Below are positions 22,900 to 33,759 of a DNA stretch of 64,000 nt, piece after piece. A program made the position numbers and the translations under genes. Source of the stretch: Sesamum alatum (Eukaryota; Streptophyta; Magnoliopsida; Lamiales; Pedaliaceae); assembly GCA_034509735.1 (NCBI GenBank), contig JACGWO010000002.1, positions 29,435,636-29,499,635 of the forward strand. Direction: 5' to 3'. The notes under the pieces were generated by a model. The model was not told the origin of the DNA. It did no database searches and saw nothing but the letters and a program-made list of their open reading frames with translations. Numbering within the stretch: the first letter of the stretch is position 1; each line of letters opens with the position of its first letter.

Positions 22900-23700
22900 A
22901 TGGATATCGGATTCCAGCAGCACCACAAAAATTAAGGGATCTTCACGAAAGTCCCAATATTAGGGGAGACTAACCTGCAGAGAGGGGTTAGCACTCTAAT
23001 GCTAAAGTCCGTACTGTTCGACTGAAATAAAGAAAAAACTTGAATAAAGTGAGAGAAACGGTAACGTGATATGTTGTATGATAATTTATGTGAGAACGTG
23101 TTGAAAAATAGCTGAAAATTGGAGAGAAAACCGTGTGCAAAGTGGGTGCCAAGAGAGTATAGATGTTACTTGAAAGTTGAGTGAATCTAAATTGTCCCGA
23201 ATGACTGCACAGTGTGGTCTTTTATAGCTGGCGTTCAACCCGATTTAGGAAGAATTAAGTCCAGTGCCATATACCGTTGGAAACCTTGGGAATCAGCTTG
23301 TCAACCCAACAAACTGCGCAAGAATCAGAGTTGAATTGGTGATGATATAGCCATTTGAGTCAATCTTGCCACATCTGCCATGTTTTTTGGGAAAGCAGTT
23401 ACCTATTGAGAAAGACCCAGATTTTGGTCAATGTACTGGGAATTTGGATGAGATTTTTCAGTATGATGTGGTCCTATGTGTTGGATAGCTGTGTGATGTG
23501 GAATCTGAGTTTTTTTTATGACTAGGCTTGCTGTACGAGCCTTTTTTGTGGGCCTGCCAGGTTATTGCATAAAAATTGGGTTTATGCATGAAAGTTCTTA
23601 CTGTTTTGAGCTTGACGGCCTTGGCCTGCTGGACTGCCTGGCCTGGAGGGCTATTCCTACCTCTTGGGCTGGGAAAGTGGACTTTGAGGGGTCATCATCA
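22900..23700 (-). repeat. 3' LTR of Tat-type gypsy element (approximate)
   Basis: On the minus strand the LTR appears to start TGATGATGACCCC at 23700, right after a purine tract (GTTGGGGGGCG, 23701-23711). It has a TATAAAAG box at 23226-23219. The lower end is uncertain. It lies downstream of the minus-strand gypsy pol and its antisense ORF, as a 3' LTR should. Confidence 0.5.
23219..23226 (-). promoter_or_regulatory. Putative TATA box of gypsy LTR
   Basis: TATAAAAG on the minus strand lies about 475 nt into the inferred LTR. Confidence 0.4.
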
Positions 23701-23711
23701 CGCCCCCCAAC
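23701..23711 (-). other. Putative polypurine tract of gypsy element
   Basis: GTTGGGGGGCG on the minus strand directly abuts TGATGATGACC, the inferred LTR start. Confidence 0.45.
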
Positions 23712-24048
23712 TCCAGTAGTGCGAGACTTGCTGTCGGACTAGTGGAGTTGAAGTAAGTAGTCCTACAAAGGTTAGCACAAGAGCTATATACTTGATTGCG
23801 CCAGCAAGAGAAGTCTTGTTGTGATGCTTCCTCCCTGTTGTGCCATTGCGCGTAATAGCACAAGGATTTTTCTAAAGGTTTGAACTTATCTGCAGAGGAG
23901 ATGGCAGGGTAATTATTGCACAAAAGTAGGAAAAAGGGGAAGGTTTTACCGCACGTGCCAAGTACGCATCCTGTGATTGGCGCAAGAACGCCAAGCGAGG
24001 AGGAGAAAGACCGATCCCAATGCTGATTAGACTCTTCATCTGCTAGGG

Positions 24049-24055
24049 TATAAAG
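24049..24055 (+). promoter_or_regulatory. Putative TATA box for the antisense ORF
   Basis: TATAAAG in GGGTATAAAGACC lies on the plus strand between the gypsy LTR and the antisense ORF, about 250 bp before the first recognisable coding sequence. Its use is inferred from position only. Confidence 0.35.
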
Positions 24056-24329
24056 ACCTACTTTTGGAAGTTACTTTCTCACCATCCCCGAGTTTCCTGA
24101 GTAAGTATTCTTCCTCTTTTGAGTAAAATTCTCCCTCTTTCTTCTGCAAGAAATTTTCTGAAATAGATTTTTGCCTTGCTGGTTCCCAATTTCTAGGGCT
24201 TTTCTTAATAATTCCCTGCTTTCTCCTGCTTGTGTCTAGGTACGTTTCCCTGCCCTTTATGTTTTTTGGTAGTCATATCTACGGGTAGTATAGATAGGGA
24301 TGCAATTGAGGGCGTGTTGATTGACTTGA

Positions 24330-25284
24330 TAGAACCTTCTGGGATGAAGGTGACAAGAATCCCATAGCCTCCGATTCTGCCTCCCACCATGGGGGTGAGA
24401 CCGAGGAGGAAGGGAACAGAAAGTGGACGAGGGATCTCCTGGATGCGACCGGGGCTGATGCCTTTTGCATATATAGGTCTAGGTTGACAGAGCAGGATCT
24501 GGTGGGGGTTCGAAATAAGTATGGGATACCTGGTGATCATGTGATCCAAGCCCCTACTCATGCGGCTCGCCCCAATTTCCCTCCTGCTGGCTTTCTGTGT
24601 TAGAAGCAGGCCTTCGATTTCCTATCCCCCATTTTTTCCCTGAACCAGTTGGTTCCGGAATCCTTTAGCTTGTCATTTAGCTTTTACATTCTGGTGAAAA
24701 ACCTAGGGGAGACTCCTTCTGCTGCTCAATTCCACTCCTTTTTCATGCTTAAGAGAGCGAGTCCAGACCTGTTTTATTTCACCTCCCGAGGGGAAGCTCG
24801 GTTTCTGTCCACCGAGTCCTTAGTGAAGTAGTGGAAACGAGATTATTTCTTTATCTCTTCTCCTCAGCCCTGGCGGTTCCCTAGGTGTGGGTTGTGAACC
24901 CCCTGATCAATTAAAATGTTCCACCCGCAACCAACCTGCTACCTTCCAGGCCTTGCTAGAACACTTGAATGTTTCTCCTTTCGATCCCCCGCAAGATAGT
25001 ACACCCTGCTATTCTTCTCCAGTTTGGCTTGAGCCCTAAGGTGGCAATCATTGATCCTGCTGCTGGTATATGCTCTTGCAGCCTATTTTATTATTTCCTT
25101 GCTGCAAGCAAATGATTAGAAAATGTTTATTCATATATTTGTTTGTGTTTACTTGTTGTGTGCAGGAAGGATGTTTCAAAAGCTGCTGCAAGACAAGGCG
25201 GAGGCGACCCCTGGTGCTGGCTTCTCTGCACGGCGAACCCTGATCAAGAGTCCCCCTTCCACCCCTACAATCTCATCTTCTACT
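24330..25284 (+). pseudogene. Tat-element antisense ORF, putative gypsy-type transposon domain (part 1)
   Basis: One plus-strand frame reads LDRTFWDEGDKNPIASDS, then RSRLTEQDLVGVRNKYGIPG, FPPAGFLC, FDFLSPIFSLNQLVPESFSL, then SFFMLKRASPDLFYFTSRGE and WKRDYFFISSPQPWR. This order matches the 'putative gypsy type transposon' (Transposase_28) domain (known markers: LTEEDL...YGIP, PP.GF, WYYFS, GWK.RFFFV). In the Retand/Tat lineage such a protein is encoded on the strand opposite gag-pol, between pol and the 3' LTR, which is the arrangement here. In-frame stops (for example near 24600 and 24830) show decay. Possible introns near 25075-25165 cannot be confirmed. Solo LTR G interrupts it. Confidence 0.65.
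25280..25284. repeat. Target-site duplication of solo LTR G (left)
   Basis: CTACT lies directly before TGAAACGTG and is repeated at 27354-27358. Confidence 0.85.
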
Positions 25285-27353
25285 TGAAACGTGTGGATCG
25301 GCTCGGGAGAGGCACGACGGAAGCGTGAGATGTCAAAAATGAAAAACATAAAACGTAAAAAACAAACAGAATTAAAGCATACATCAAATCATGCATAACG
25401 GATCAAGGGGTGTGCCCTTAATTCTTCCGGGCGTTCGGTGTATCTCATGTTCAAAAAAGTACACAACATGGAGGCTACAGAATTTAGAGAACAAGAAACG
25501 TAAATAGGAAACGTTACCCTCTTAGTCTTCTTCGTTCGGCTACACGCATCGTTCCCCGTTTTGCCACCAAGATCTCAATGTAGAGACCCTCTAAATCATC
25601 CACATTCTTCACGGGATAGTAACGAACTCTCGTGCTAGCAAGAAGTTGTTTAGGGGAGAAGAGACATCGATACAACGCTCTTGATAAACGCTATTGACGT
25701 CTCTAGTGTTCTACCTTGAATGAATGAAGAAGAACAAAGAAAAATCTTGGAGTGAGTACAGAGGGTGGACGAGAGAGAGAGACATGTGAGATGGCAAAGT
25801 GTAGAGATTAGTGTGTGAAGTGTGTGTGTTTGAGTATTTACAAGGAATTATTATTCCTAATCCTAGTCAACCTCTTCCAAAGGGACACATCCTAATCAAC
25901 TAGGGATTTGACCTAGTCAAATCTTAGTTGACTTAGGATTTGACCTAGTCAAACCTCATGCTCGGATGAATCCTAGCCCTCCCTCTCAAAATCTCTAGAT
26001 CAAATCTCGTCCATCCATCCTTGATGGGCTTTACGGAATGGGCCTATTTAAATCGATTTAAATAGTCCAAAGGCCAAATGAACTTTATATTAAATCCTAC
26101 TTAATATTTCAAGCCGACTAGTTAATTCACCCTTTTAATCTAATTAAAAGGGAAGCCCATGCTTATTAAATCCTTAAATCCAATTGATGAACCCAAGCCC
26201 GATTAATCCAATTAATTCATGAAGGCTTAAATCTCCAAGAAGTATAATTTAATCCTATTAAATTAAACCTTCTCCCGGAATTATTTTCAAATTAATTCCT
26301 TTCACATCTGCTGAAGGGGTGTGACTCTTTAGGTTCACCCTCAACTAGACTTGGACCTACCAAAGTTGTCTGTCACCATGGGTGGCCATCTAGCAACAGT
26401 CCATGGTACTAGAGACTAGGTGAATATGTGGCGTGAACATTTAGGCTCCGAGTTACATACAGATACGGTCCTACTGTCGCCTATCTCTCGGCCATAGTCT
26501 AGGGCATGGAATAGGATATCGGTTCCCATCCTTGACTTAGGCATATATGGTTCAAACTTGAGATAGGTTTAACTCTATGATTAACGTAGGAAATCCTTGC
26601 CCACTCAATCAAGTGCTATGGCTATAGACGTTGAGAGTCTAAACCATCTTAGAGCGCATAGGAGATCTCGTTGTCATAATCTTTGACAGGGGACAAATGT
26701 TATCTTGGAATAGACCGTCCTCTTGACGTACTTCGATTGCACTAAACAAGGCTTATGATGACCATGTATTACAACATAATCACCTCTTGCCAAATCTAAG
26801 ATACGACCTTCGTATGTGAGCGACTATCGTGATTCCTCAAGTCCGAGGACTAATCCCGTACTATTGAAACCGGGAATACAAGTCATACCGACCAAGCCCG
26901 TGTGGCTCCCATATGATGATTCCCGCGAGTCACCTCAGTCAGCCGACACCCTTGTCAACTAACCCACTAATATTGCATAGACGTCCAACGTTTGTCACCG
27001 ATGAAGCACGATAGTCATTTAATGAATGCAATCCTTAGTGCAAGTCTCTATATGACCCTCGATACCCAATCTCGAGGTTCTCGACTTGGAGTGTTTCAGA
27101 CCTATCTATAGAAGTTGGTTCCATGACTGCCAACCTATGTGCAGTCCATCTTCTTGGATTCATATGTCCAGTCTGTGGGCATTTGTTATGACATCGAAAC
27201 CATATTCAGTGCTAGCAGTAAGCACAACAAACTCATCGTTGCCAATGATGAATCCTTACTACATTCATCAACATAATATTACTTCATACAAAGATTGGTG
27301 AATAGTTCTCAGAATAGCCAACGATATTGACTTTCTGGTCACCTATTCTAACA
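25285..27353 (-). mobile_element. Solo copia LTR G
   Basis: The 2069-bp sequence starts TGAAACGTGTGGATCG, the reverse of an LTR end, and finishes CTATTCTAACA, the reverse of TGTTAGAATAG. It is bounded by perfect TSD CTACT and has no internal region. It keeps family landmarks on the minus strand: donor-like GTAACG (25517-25512), two palindromic W-box pairs (25907-25921 and 25939-25953) and the TCTAGTACCATGGACTG-like block near 26410. Removing it restores continuity of the antisense ORF flanks. Confidence 0.92.
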
Positions 27354-28310
27354 CTACTGGGGATCCCAAAGGCAAGCGCCCTGCTGACCCCATCCCAACT
27401 CCTACCAAGAAGGCTAAGGGTCAGCCAAGTCCCCTGGCACCTCCTACTCCTCGCTTTGCTACACGAGCGGGAACTCCCAACCCTGCTGAAGAGAGGGCGA
27501 CAATAAGAAGACTCTCTCCTGACTGGAACCTGCAGGAGGACTAGTCCCTGCTGCTGGACGAGGGGGAGCCTAGTTGGGCTAGTGAATTTCTAAAGGAGAT
27601 CAGGCCACCCCAAGACAAAACGTATACGGACAACCTGCCTCGAGCCCAAGCCCTGGGCCTATTTGCTGCTCACTTTAGCAGGTTAAGTCCCTGTATCAAG
27701 CATGTTAGTGCATAGTTTTAATGGACAAAAAATGATGTAACCTAATAGTTTTGTGTCCAGGCATGCGTGGGGGGGGGGGGAGGGGGGCTCGTAGGAGCAG
27801 GGAAGTCCTTTGTTCGAGGGCTCTCTAAAAAGGGTGGAAGAGCAGGAGGAAACTATCTGTAGGCTGACGGAGGCCATTAAGAAGATGGATGATACGCACT
27901 GGGAGGATGTTGTCAGCCTGCGCCATCTGAGGGAGGAGGTCACTGCCCTGTACATCCGCTGCGAACAGGCGGTCTTGCAGGCCGAGAAGGGAAGGAAGGA
28001 GTTGATCCGTCAATACCCCGAAACTGAGGAAGGTCGGGATATGTTGGAGGGTATTTGGCGGAGTCGCCTGGCTGGGTATACCAAGACTCCAGAGTTTCAG
28101 AGCCTGCTGGTCGATAAACTATTATCATGTATTCTAGACCTGTGTTCAGCAGTTTGCTGCAGCTGGTTATCCTCCTGCTAGTGCTGACGGCTCCATCCTG
28201 GACCAAAATGCAAGCCCGGCCACAGCCCAGACCTAGATGATGATGGAATTGCTCCGGTCCCAGAGGTCCCTCCTATTGAGGATGACCCTATTCTCTAGAC
28301 CTTACTGGGC
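27354..28310 (+). pseudogene. Tat-element antisense ORF (part 2, coiled-coil region)
   Basis: This continues from 25284. A Pro-rich linker (DPKGKRPADPIPTPTKKAKG) is followed by LFAAHFSR. A G-run disrupts the frame near 27769-27787. Then comes a heptad-rich segment at 27826-28110 (VEEQEETICRLTEAIKKMDD, LREEVTALYIRCEQAVLQAE, RQYPETEEGRDMLEGIWRSR, GYTKTPEFQSLLVDKL), and in a shifted frame FAAAGYPPASADGSILDQ. These elements, in this order, are typical of the C-terminal half of the gypsy-type putative transposase proteins. Function of these proteins in plants is not established. Confidence 0.62.
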
Positions 28311-29192
28311 AAGTGGCAAAGGATGCAGACCCTTGAGATCAGAGCCTCCTGCTATAGCTGGTGAAGGAAGTGTGCCTCCCCCTACTGGTAAATGAATCTA
28401 TTCCCCTTTCTGCGAAAATAACAATTTAAACTTTTTCCGCTTAATATTTTGTACCTTCTGCGTGAGGTTTGCAAGTGCTTGGGTGTGGGCTTTGGAAATA
28501 TTTTTTTTCTTTTGATTACTGGCACTTTGATGCCAAGGATTCTGGTTCTCCCCCTTATTGCTTTTATGAATATTTTAGCTTTCCTGTAGAAGTTGTTTGC
28601 TCATTTTGAATGTGCTCATTGCTATGTTTCTGCTTTCCTATATGTTAGTATAGACGTTTATTGGGAATGTCCGAACTTATTAGTTGGTATGGGTTTAGCA
28701 TGCCTAGAACAAAGTATTCACCTGCAAATAAGTACTGAAAGAAGGGGGCTTATGGTAAAAAATGAACTCATTCGTACTGTTTGTTGCAAGCAGAGAGACA
28801 CAAACCAAGTTGTCGGGAAAAGATGTTTTACACGAGGAATGCATGTAGGTGGGTCAACTGTTAGGAGGTTTCTAGCTTAAGTCGTAAAAAATCTGTTGCA
28901 GCAAGGTAGCAGGCCTGAATGTTGGTCAATGGCCTTTTGTGTATAATCCCCCTACTGATGGAGCAGGTGGATCAGTAGCCTCCTGTCGTCAGCAGGGTAT
29001 GTGCTAGTCTGGCTTGGTGGCCTTTTATTGCTCGCATTATCCAGCAAGAGCAGAATAAGACCCGCTGCAGTGAGCCATAAGCAAGTGCTAGAAAATAGTA
29101 AGTAGGGGGATAATTCGAGCAATAAGTAGGCATATGTATGCTATTATGTGAGAGATATCTTAGAAAAGATAAGTATGCCTTATGAGGGCAAG
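28311..29192. other. Spacer between antisense ORF and pol
   Basis: No coding domain is recognised on either strand. A short open frame at 28593-28880 has no known motif. By position it is the internal 3' non-coding region of the Tat element. Confidence 0.4.
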
Positions 29193-29430
29193 TTATTAGG
29201 ACTTTAGTCAGGAAAGTGAGCAAGGATGTGCTCTTTCCGGGGTAACTTATTAGGGCTTTTGCAGCCAGTAGAAGTGCGCCAGCAGCGCAGCATATCAGGG
29301 CTCGAAGCCAGTAGCAGTGCCCCAACAAGGCGGCTTATTAGGGCTCGAAGCCACTAAGAGTGCATTAGTAGGGCGACTTATTAGTGCTAGAAGCCAGTAA
29401 TAGGGTACCAGCAGGGCTCGAAGGCAGTAA
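29193..29430. repeat. Degenerate 44-bp tandem repeats
   Basis: Five imperfect units begin with TTATTAGGGCTCGAAGCCAG-like sequence at about 29193, 29247, 29291, 29335 and 29378, spaced 43-54 bp. Tandem repeats in the region 3' of pol are a known habit of Tat/Ogre-type gypsy elements. Confidence 0.65.
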
Positions 29431-29569
29431 CAGGATTAACCTGTTGATAAAGCAGAGCATAGCAAAGGAGCAGAAATTGCTCTTTTATTCGAGCGGTAAC
29501 TGCTAGTTAGGCAGGTGGTAAAGTAATGAGAATAAGCAAGGTGTTTAGGAGTAAAACTTCTTGAGGTTG

Positions 29570-31675
29570 TATGCATTCCAAGGTCGGGAAAGCTATTTGC
29601 CATCTACATCTTGCAGTTCGTAGGCTTCGAATTTGACAATCCAACTCACTTTGTAAAGGCCCTCCCAGTTGGGAACCAATTTCCCTACTAGTTTTAAGGC
29701 ACTGACTCGTCTCAGCACGAGATCTCCCACCTGGAACTCTCTCCTCTTTACCCTTCTGTTGTAGGCATTAACTACTTTCTATTTGTATCTTTCCAGGGAG
29801 TTCGAGCATCCTCTCTGATTTCGTCAATGAAGTCCAGGTTGGTATGCAGCAGGGCATCGTTGGCTCTCCTACTCGTAGTGCTGTATTTTGAAGGATTCTA
29901 GTCCTTCTTCAGCAGGGATTACGGCCTCTAAGCCGTACACCAAGTTGAAAGGAGACTCTCCTGTAGTGGATCTAGTAGTGGTACTGTAAGACCATAACAC
30001 GCTAGGCAGGTCGTCTACCCACTGCCCTCCTGTATGGTTTTGATACCTTGCACTAGTATCCTGTTTGTAACTTCTACCTACCCGTTAGCTTGGGTAGACT
30101 ACTGAAGTGAAGCATTGTTGGATGACCAAGTCGACACACCAGTCTTGAATTTTCCAACCCTAAAACTGGCAACCATTGTCAGAAATAAGAACACCTTGCA
30201 TATGATGTTCTTCCATAAAAATTTAATCACTTCATCCTCTATAATTTTGGCAAGGGGTTCTGCTTCTACCCACTGCTGAAGTAGTCCATTCCAACAAGTA
30301 GGAATTTGCACTATCTTTGTGCGATTGAGAAGGGACCCACGATGTCCATCCCCCACTGGGAAAATGGGCAAGGTGTTGAAAGGGCTTTGAAGGGCTTAGC
30401 TGGCACATGGATTAGTGGGGGTGTGCTTCTAGCACTGCTCACACCTCTTAACCTAGTTGATTGCATTTTTCTTGAGAGTGGACCAGAAGTATCCAGCTCT
30501 TAAAGCTTTCCCTACGAGGGTCATGCCACCTATATGGGATCCGTAGCACCCTTCATGAATTTTCTAGAGCACGGTTCTGCCCTCCCACGCTAACAGGCAT
30601 CGGAGTTAGGGCTAGGAGAAAATGCGCTTGTAGAGGATTCCACCTAGTAAGGTAAATCTAGCTGCCTGGCTTCTCAAGCGGGCTGCTTCGTTTTCATCAG
30701 CAGGAAGGGATCCTTCCTGCAGGTAATCAAGGAGATGTTTCCTCAAATCTACGCTAATTTGTAAGATATGCACGTTAGTATCAAGAGTGGCCATAGTGAG
30801 GGTCCTTACAGTGATGGTATGAGTGCTGCAGTCGGCTAAAGATCTAGCCAGCCGGGCAAGATAAATATGCCTTGGTGTTTTTAATTATGGAATTTGATGG
30901 AGCTGAAAGTTTTTCAACCTGTTCTTAGGGTCGCTTATTTCCTATAGGTACCCCTTCATGTGGTCCTCCTTGACATCGTAGGTGCCTCCTACTTGGTTGG
31001 TTATCAATAACGTTCCTCGCTCTTGCATCTTAATGCCTGCTATGAGGGCTTCGTATTTGGCCTCATTATTTGAGGCCTTGAAGTCAAATCTCAAGGCGAA
31101 TTCCAGCTCATATCCTTCCGGGCTAGTTAGCATGATATCTACCCATATAGGTGGAGGAGCTATCCACATGGAGTAACCATGTTCCTTTATCTTCTTCGGT
31201 AGGTGCAATTTCAGTTATGAAATCAGTGAGGGCCTGGGCTTTGATAGCCATTCTATGCTGATAGGAAATTTCATACTCGTTCAGTTCAACAACCCATTTA
31301 ATCATCTAGCTAGAAGTCTCAACTTTCCCCAATGTAGTTTGCAGGGGAGTGTTAGTGCGCACATTTATAGAATGTGAAAGAAAGTAAGGGCGTAATTTTT
31401 GAAACAGTTGTTATCAGGGCAAATGCCAATTACCTCAGGGTAGCACTTCTCAGTGCCATGTAATACCTTGCTGACGTAATATATAGGTTTATGTACTCCG
31501 TCTTTCTCTTGGCCTTCCTTAAAGCCTTGAAGACGGGAAGGTTATGCTCAGCAGAGCGGGATTGAACCTATTGAATGCAGCAATGCGGCCAGCAAGTTTC
31601 TACACATCATTAAGGTTCGTAGGAGGTCTCATCTCTTGGATTGCTCGTATTTTATCCGGGTTGACTATCAGAGAC
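29570..31675 (-). pseudogene. Tat/Retand gypsy pol: RNase H and integrase
   Basis: Read from 31675 downward: end of RT (VNPDKIRAIQEMRPPTN, KLAGRIAA, NRFNPALLS), connection (INGLLN region with ELNEYEISYQHRMAIKAQAL), and RNase H (WLLHVDSSST, PEGYELEFALRFDFKASNNE, NQVGGTYDVKEDHMKGYL). An arch segment follows (LRKHLLDYLQEGSLPADENE, ARFTLLGGILYKR), then an integrase zinc region near 30550, and integrase core with WVEAEPLAKI and EDEVIKFLWKNIICK near 30270-30190. The C-terminal part is GDLVLRRVSALKLVGKLVPN, then NWEGPYKVSWIVKFEAYEL near 29730-29610. Frameshifts are numerous. The N-terminal RT is absent; the sequence meets a copia integrase scrap at about 31670. Confidence 0.85.
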
Positions 31676-31680
31676 CGTTC
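31676..31680. repeat. Target-site duplication of composite element B (left)
   Basis: CGTTC precedes TGTTAGAATAGG and is repeated at 55407-55411 after the last LTR base. Across the duplication, the flanks read as continuous copia integrase sequence on the minus strand (TTGAACGGTCTCTGA), which supports a genuine insertion site. Confidence 0.82.
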
Positions 31681-32850
31681 TGTTAGAATAGGTGACCATG
31701 TAGCCAATCTTGTTAGGCGAATTTTAACTTATGTCTGAACAATTTCGAAGTTTTAATAAAACCTTGATGAATAAGAAAGTGAAAATTCATTTGGCGCATA
31801 CTTTGTCTGTGTTCACTTTATCTACTTTATAACTGTTCGCTACATAAACAATGCTCACAGACTGAAGTCACATTTCGAGGATTGGGACTACGCTTGGAGG
31901 TAGGTCCATGAAATCAATTCCACCGAATCAGTCTGGAAATCTCCAAGTCAAGGAATCTCGAAAATGGGTACCGAGATTCCACTTGAGACTTGCACTAAGC
32001 ATTTGCTGTCGAGTTTCATCGACGAGTGACGAGGGTCGTCTAAGCAGTGTTAAGGGGTCGGCCTACTAGGGAGCGGCTGACTGAGGTGAATCGCGGGAAC
32101 CGTCTTACGGAGGACCTTGAGTAGGGTCGGTTAAGTATGACTTGAGTTCCCGGCTCCAACGGTACAGGTCAAATTCTTTGACTTGAGGAATTGCTGAGTT
32201 TACCTGTATATCGAGACCGTATCTTAGGTATGGTGAGAGATTACCAAAATGTAGTTGAGTAGTCATAAGCCATGTCTAGTGCAGCCACTGTGTACAACGT
32301 GACAGTAGTTTCCAAGAAAGTCTGTCTCCTGTCAAGGGTGTTGACAGTTGTGTCTCACAATACTCTGTGTCTCATCCCTAAAATCTGTGGCCATAGTAAT
32401 TGAACAGAAGGGAAGGTTTCCCTGCGGCGTTTGGTAAAGGACAGACCGACACTTAGGTCCCAAATGGGTACCTAAATATCCGTGCCCTAGATGTACTGTA
32501 GACAGACTAAAGGATAGATGTACTGTAGACAGACTAAAGGATAGAGACCCTAAGTGGTGAAACGATAGACAGAAGGATAGATGTACTGTAGAGCCTAAAT
32601 GTTCATCCCCACGCATATTCACCTAGTCTCTAGTGCCATGGACCGTTGTTAGACGGCCACCCATGGTGACGGGCGGATTCTAGGAATCCAACCAAGTCTA
32701 GCTGAGGGTGAACCTAAAGAGTCACACACAATCCGCACACATGACCTATTTAATTTGGAATTAAATATTTGGAGAAATGGAACGATTGAATTGGATTTAA
32801 TCGGGTCTTTCTTTTCTTGGGAAGAAATTAATTCCTTTTATTAGAGAAAA
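31681..32850 (+). repeat. Element B 5' LTR, 3' half deleted
   Basis: The LTR follows the family sequence from TGTTAGAATAGG to TTAGAGAAAA near 32850, then jumps into the GC-rich leader at a shared GAGAAAA. Promoter, splice donor and PBS are lost. A 27-bp unit is tandemly doubled at 32491-32517 and 32518-32544. Confidence 0.85.
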
Positions 32851-33657
32851 ATGGCACATGCGGCCAGCCGGCAGCTGACCGCGCACGCAGGTACACAATA
32901 GAGTCTGCGCGTGCATGAGGCAGCACTGCCAGGTGTGCCTGCAGGCAGACAACAGAGTCTGCGCGTACGCGCCCGGCAGGCGCGCTCGATGTGCATGCGC
33001 GTGCGGGCAAAGGTGCCTGCGCGCGGCAGCCCGCCAGCGTGCGCAGCTCAGCTGACAAGGCGCGCGTGCAAGCAGGAAAGGGCCTACGCGCGAGCGCAGA
33101 CAGCAGGCTGGGCCTACTGGCCTGGGTGTGCCGGCAGAACGCTGCCGGAGGCAGCGGTTGGTTAATGTTTACGTTTTCTTGTTATTTTATTTTTTGGATA
33201 ATTCTGAAAAATTAGTTTTATTTAATTTTGCATGTTTTCTAAAAGAACATTATTTGGGAGGTTGTTGTATTGGATTTGGAATCCCAGAGTATTACTCACC
33301 TTCAAATAATGAGGAAGGGTCTTCCTAAACGAGAAAGGTTACTGCCAACGTTGTACCATGTTTTTCGTACATAACTTGTTACTTTATCGTGGGATGATGT
33401 GATTGGATATCATGGATTATATGCATATGTTTATGTGATTGGAAATTATGTAATTATGTGCGTTTATTGAGAATGGATGATCACGAGCCCACTAGGAAAG
33501 GGTGTTTTCCAAAAATAATGTTTGAGAGTATCTTGTTTTCGTATAAATAGTGGGAGCATTAAATGAATAAAGTCCAAGCGTTTAATTATTTATTAAAACT
33601 TCCATCTTTTAAAATTCTGTTGATCGTAGTTTTGTTCTTTTAAATGTAGATTTAAAA
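32851..33657 (+). other. Element B leader with hairpin array
   Basis: The GC-rich block 32860-33165 contains hairpin GCAGAC/GTCTGC (32945-32950 with 32957-32962, loop AACAGA). It also has a 12-bp stem with two G-U pairs at 32997-33008 with 33015-33026, loop AAAGGT. Outer arms CGCGCGT/ACGCGCG are at 33061-33067 and 33086-33092. Downstream are TATAAATA (33542-33549) and an acceptor-like sequence ending GTAG at 33649. Confidence 0.75.
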
Positions 33658-33759
33658 ATGTCTAAGAACCCATTATCAACCATACTTGAGACCAACAAGT
33701 TTAATGGAACCAATTACAACGACTGGTTGCACAATCTGAGGATAGTCCTAGATTACAAG
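33658..33759 (+). pseudogene. Element B gag, 5' fragment
   Basis: The 34 codons from ATG read MSKNPLSTILETNKFNGTNY and on to LRIVLDYK, the N-terminus of the family Gag. The frame is then broken by element C (insertion after ACAAG) and resumes at 43414 with ENQGYVIDEP. Confidence 0.9.
33755..33759. repeat. Target-site duplication of element C (left)
   Basis: ACAAG pairs with ACGAG at 43414-43418, one mismatch. ACGAG is the gag consensus here, so the left copy has mutated since insertion. Confidence 0.8.

Noticed and set aside
29193..29430. CRISPR-like repeat-spacer array
   Set aside because: Units are degenerate, contiguous and in a plant retroelement; no spacers or cas genes.
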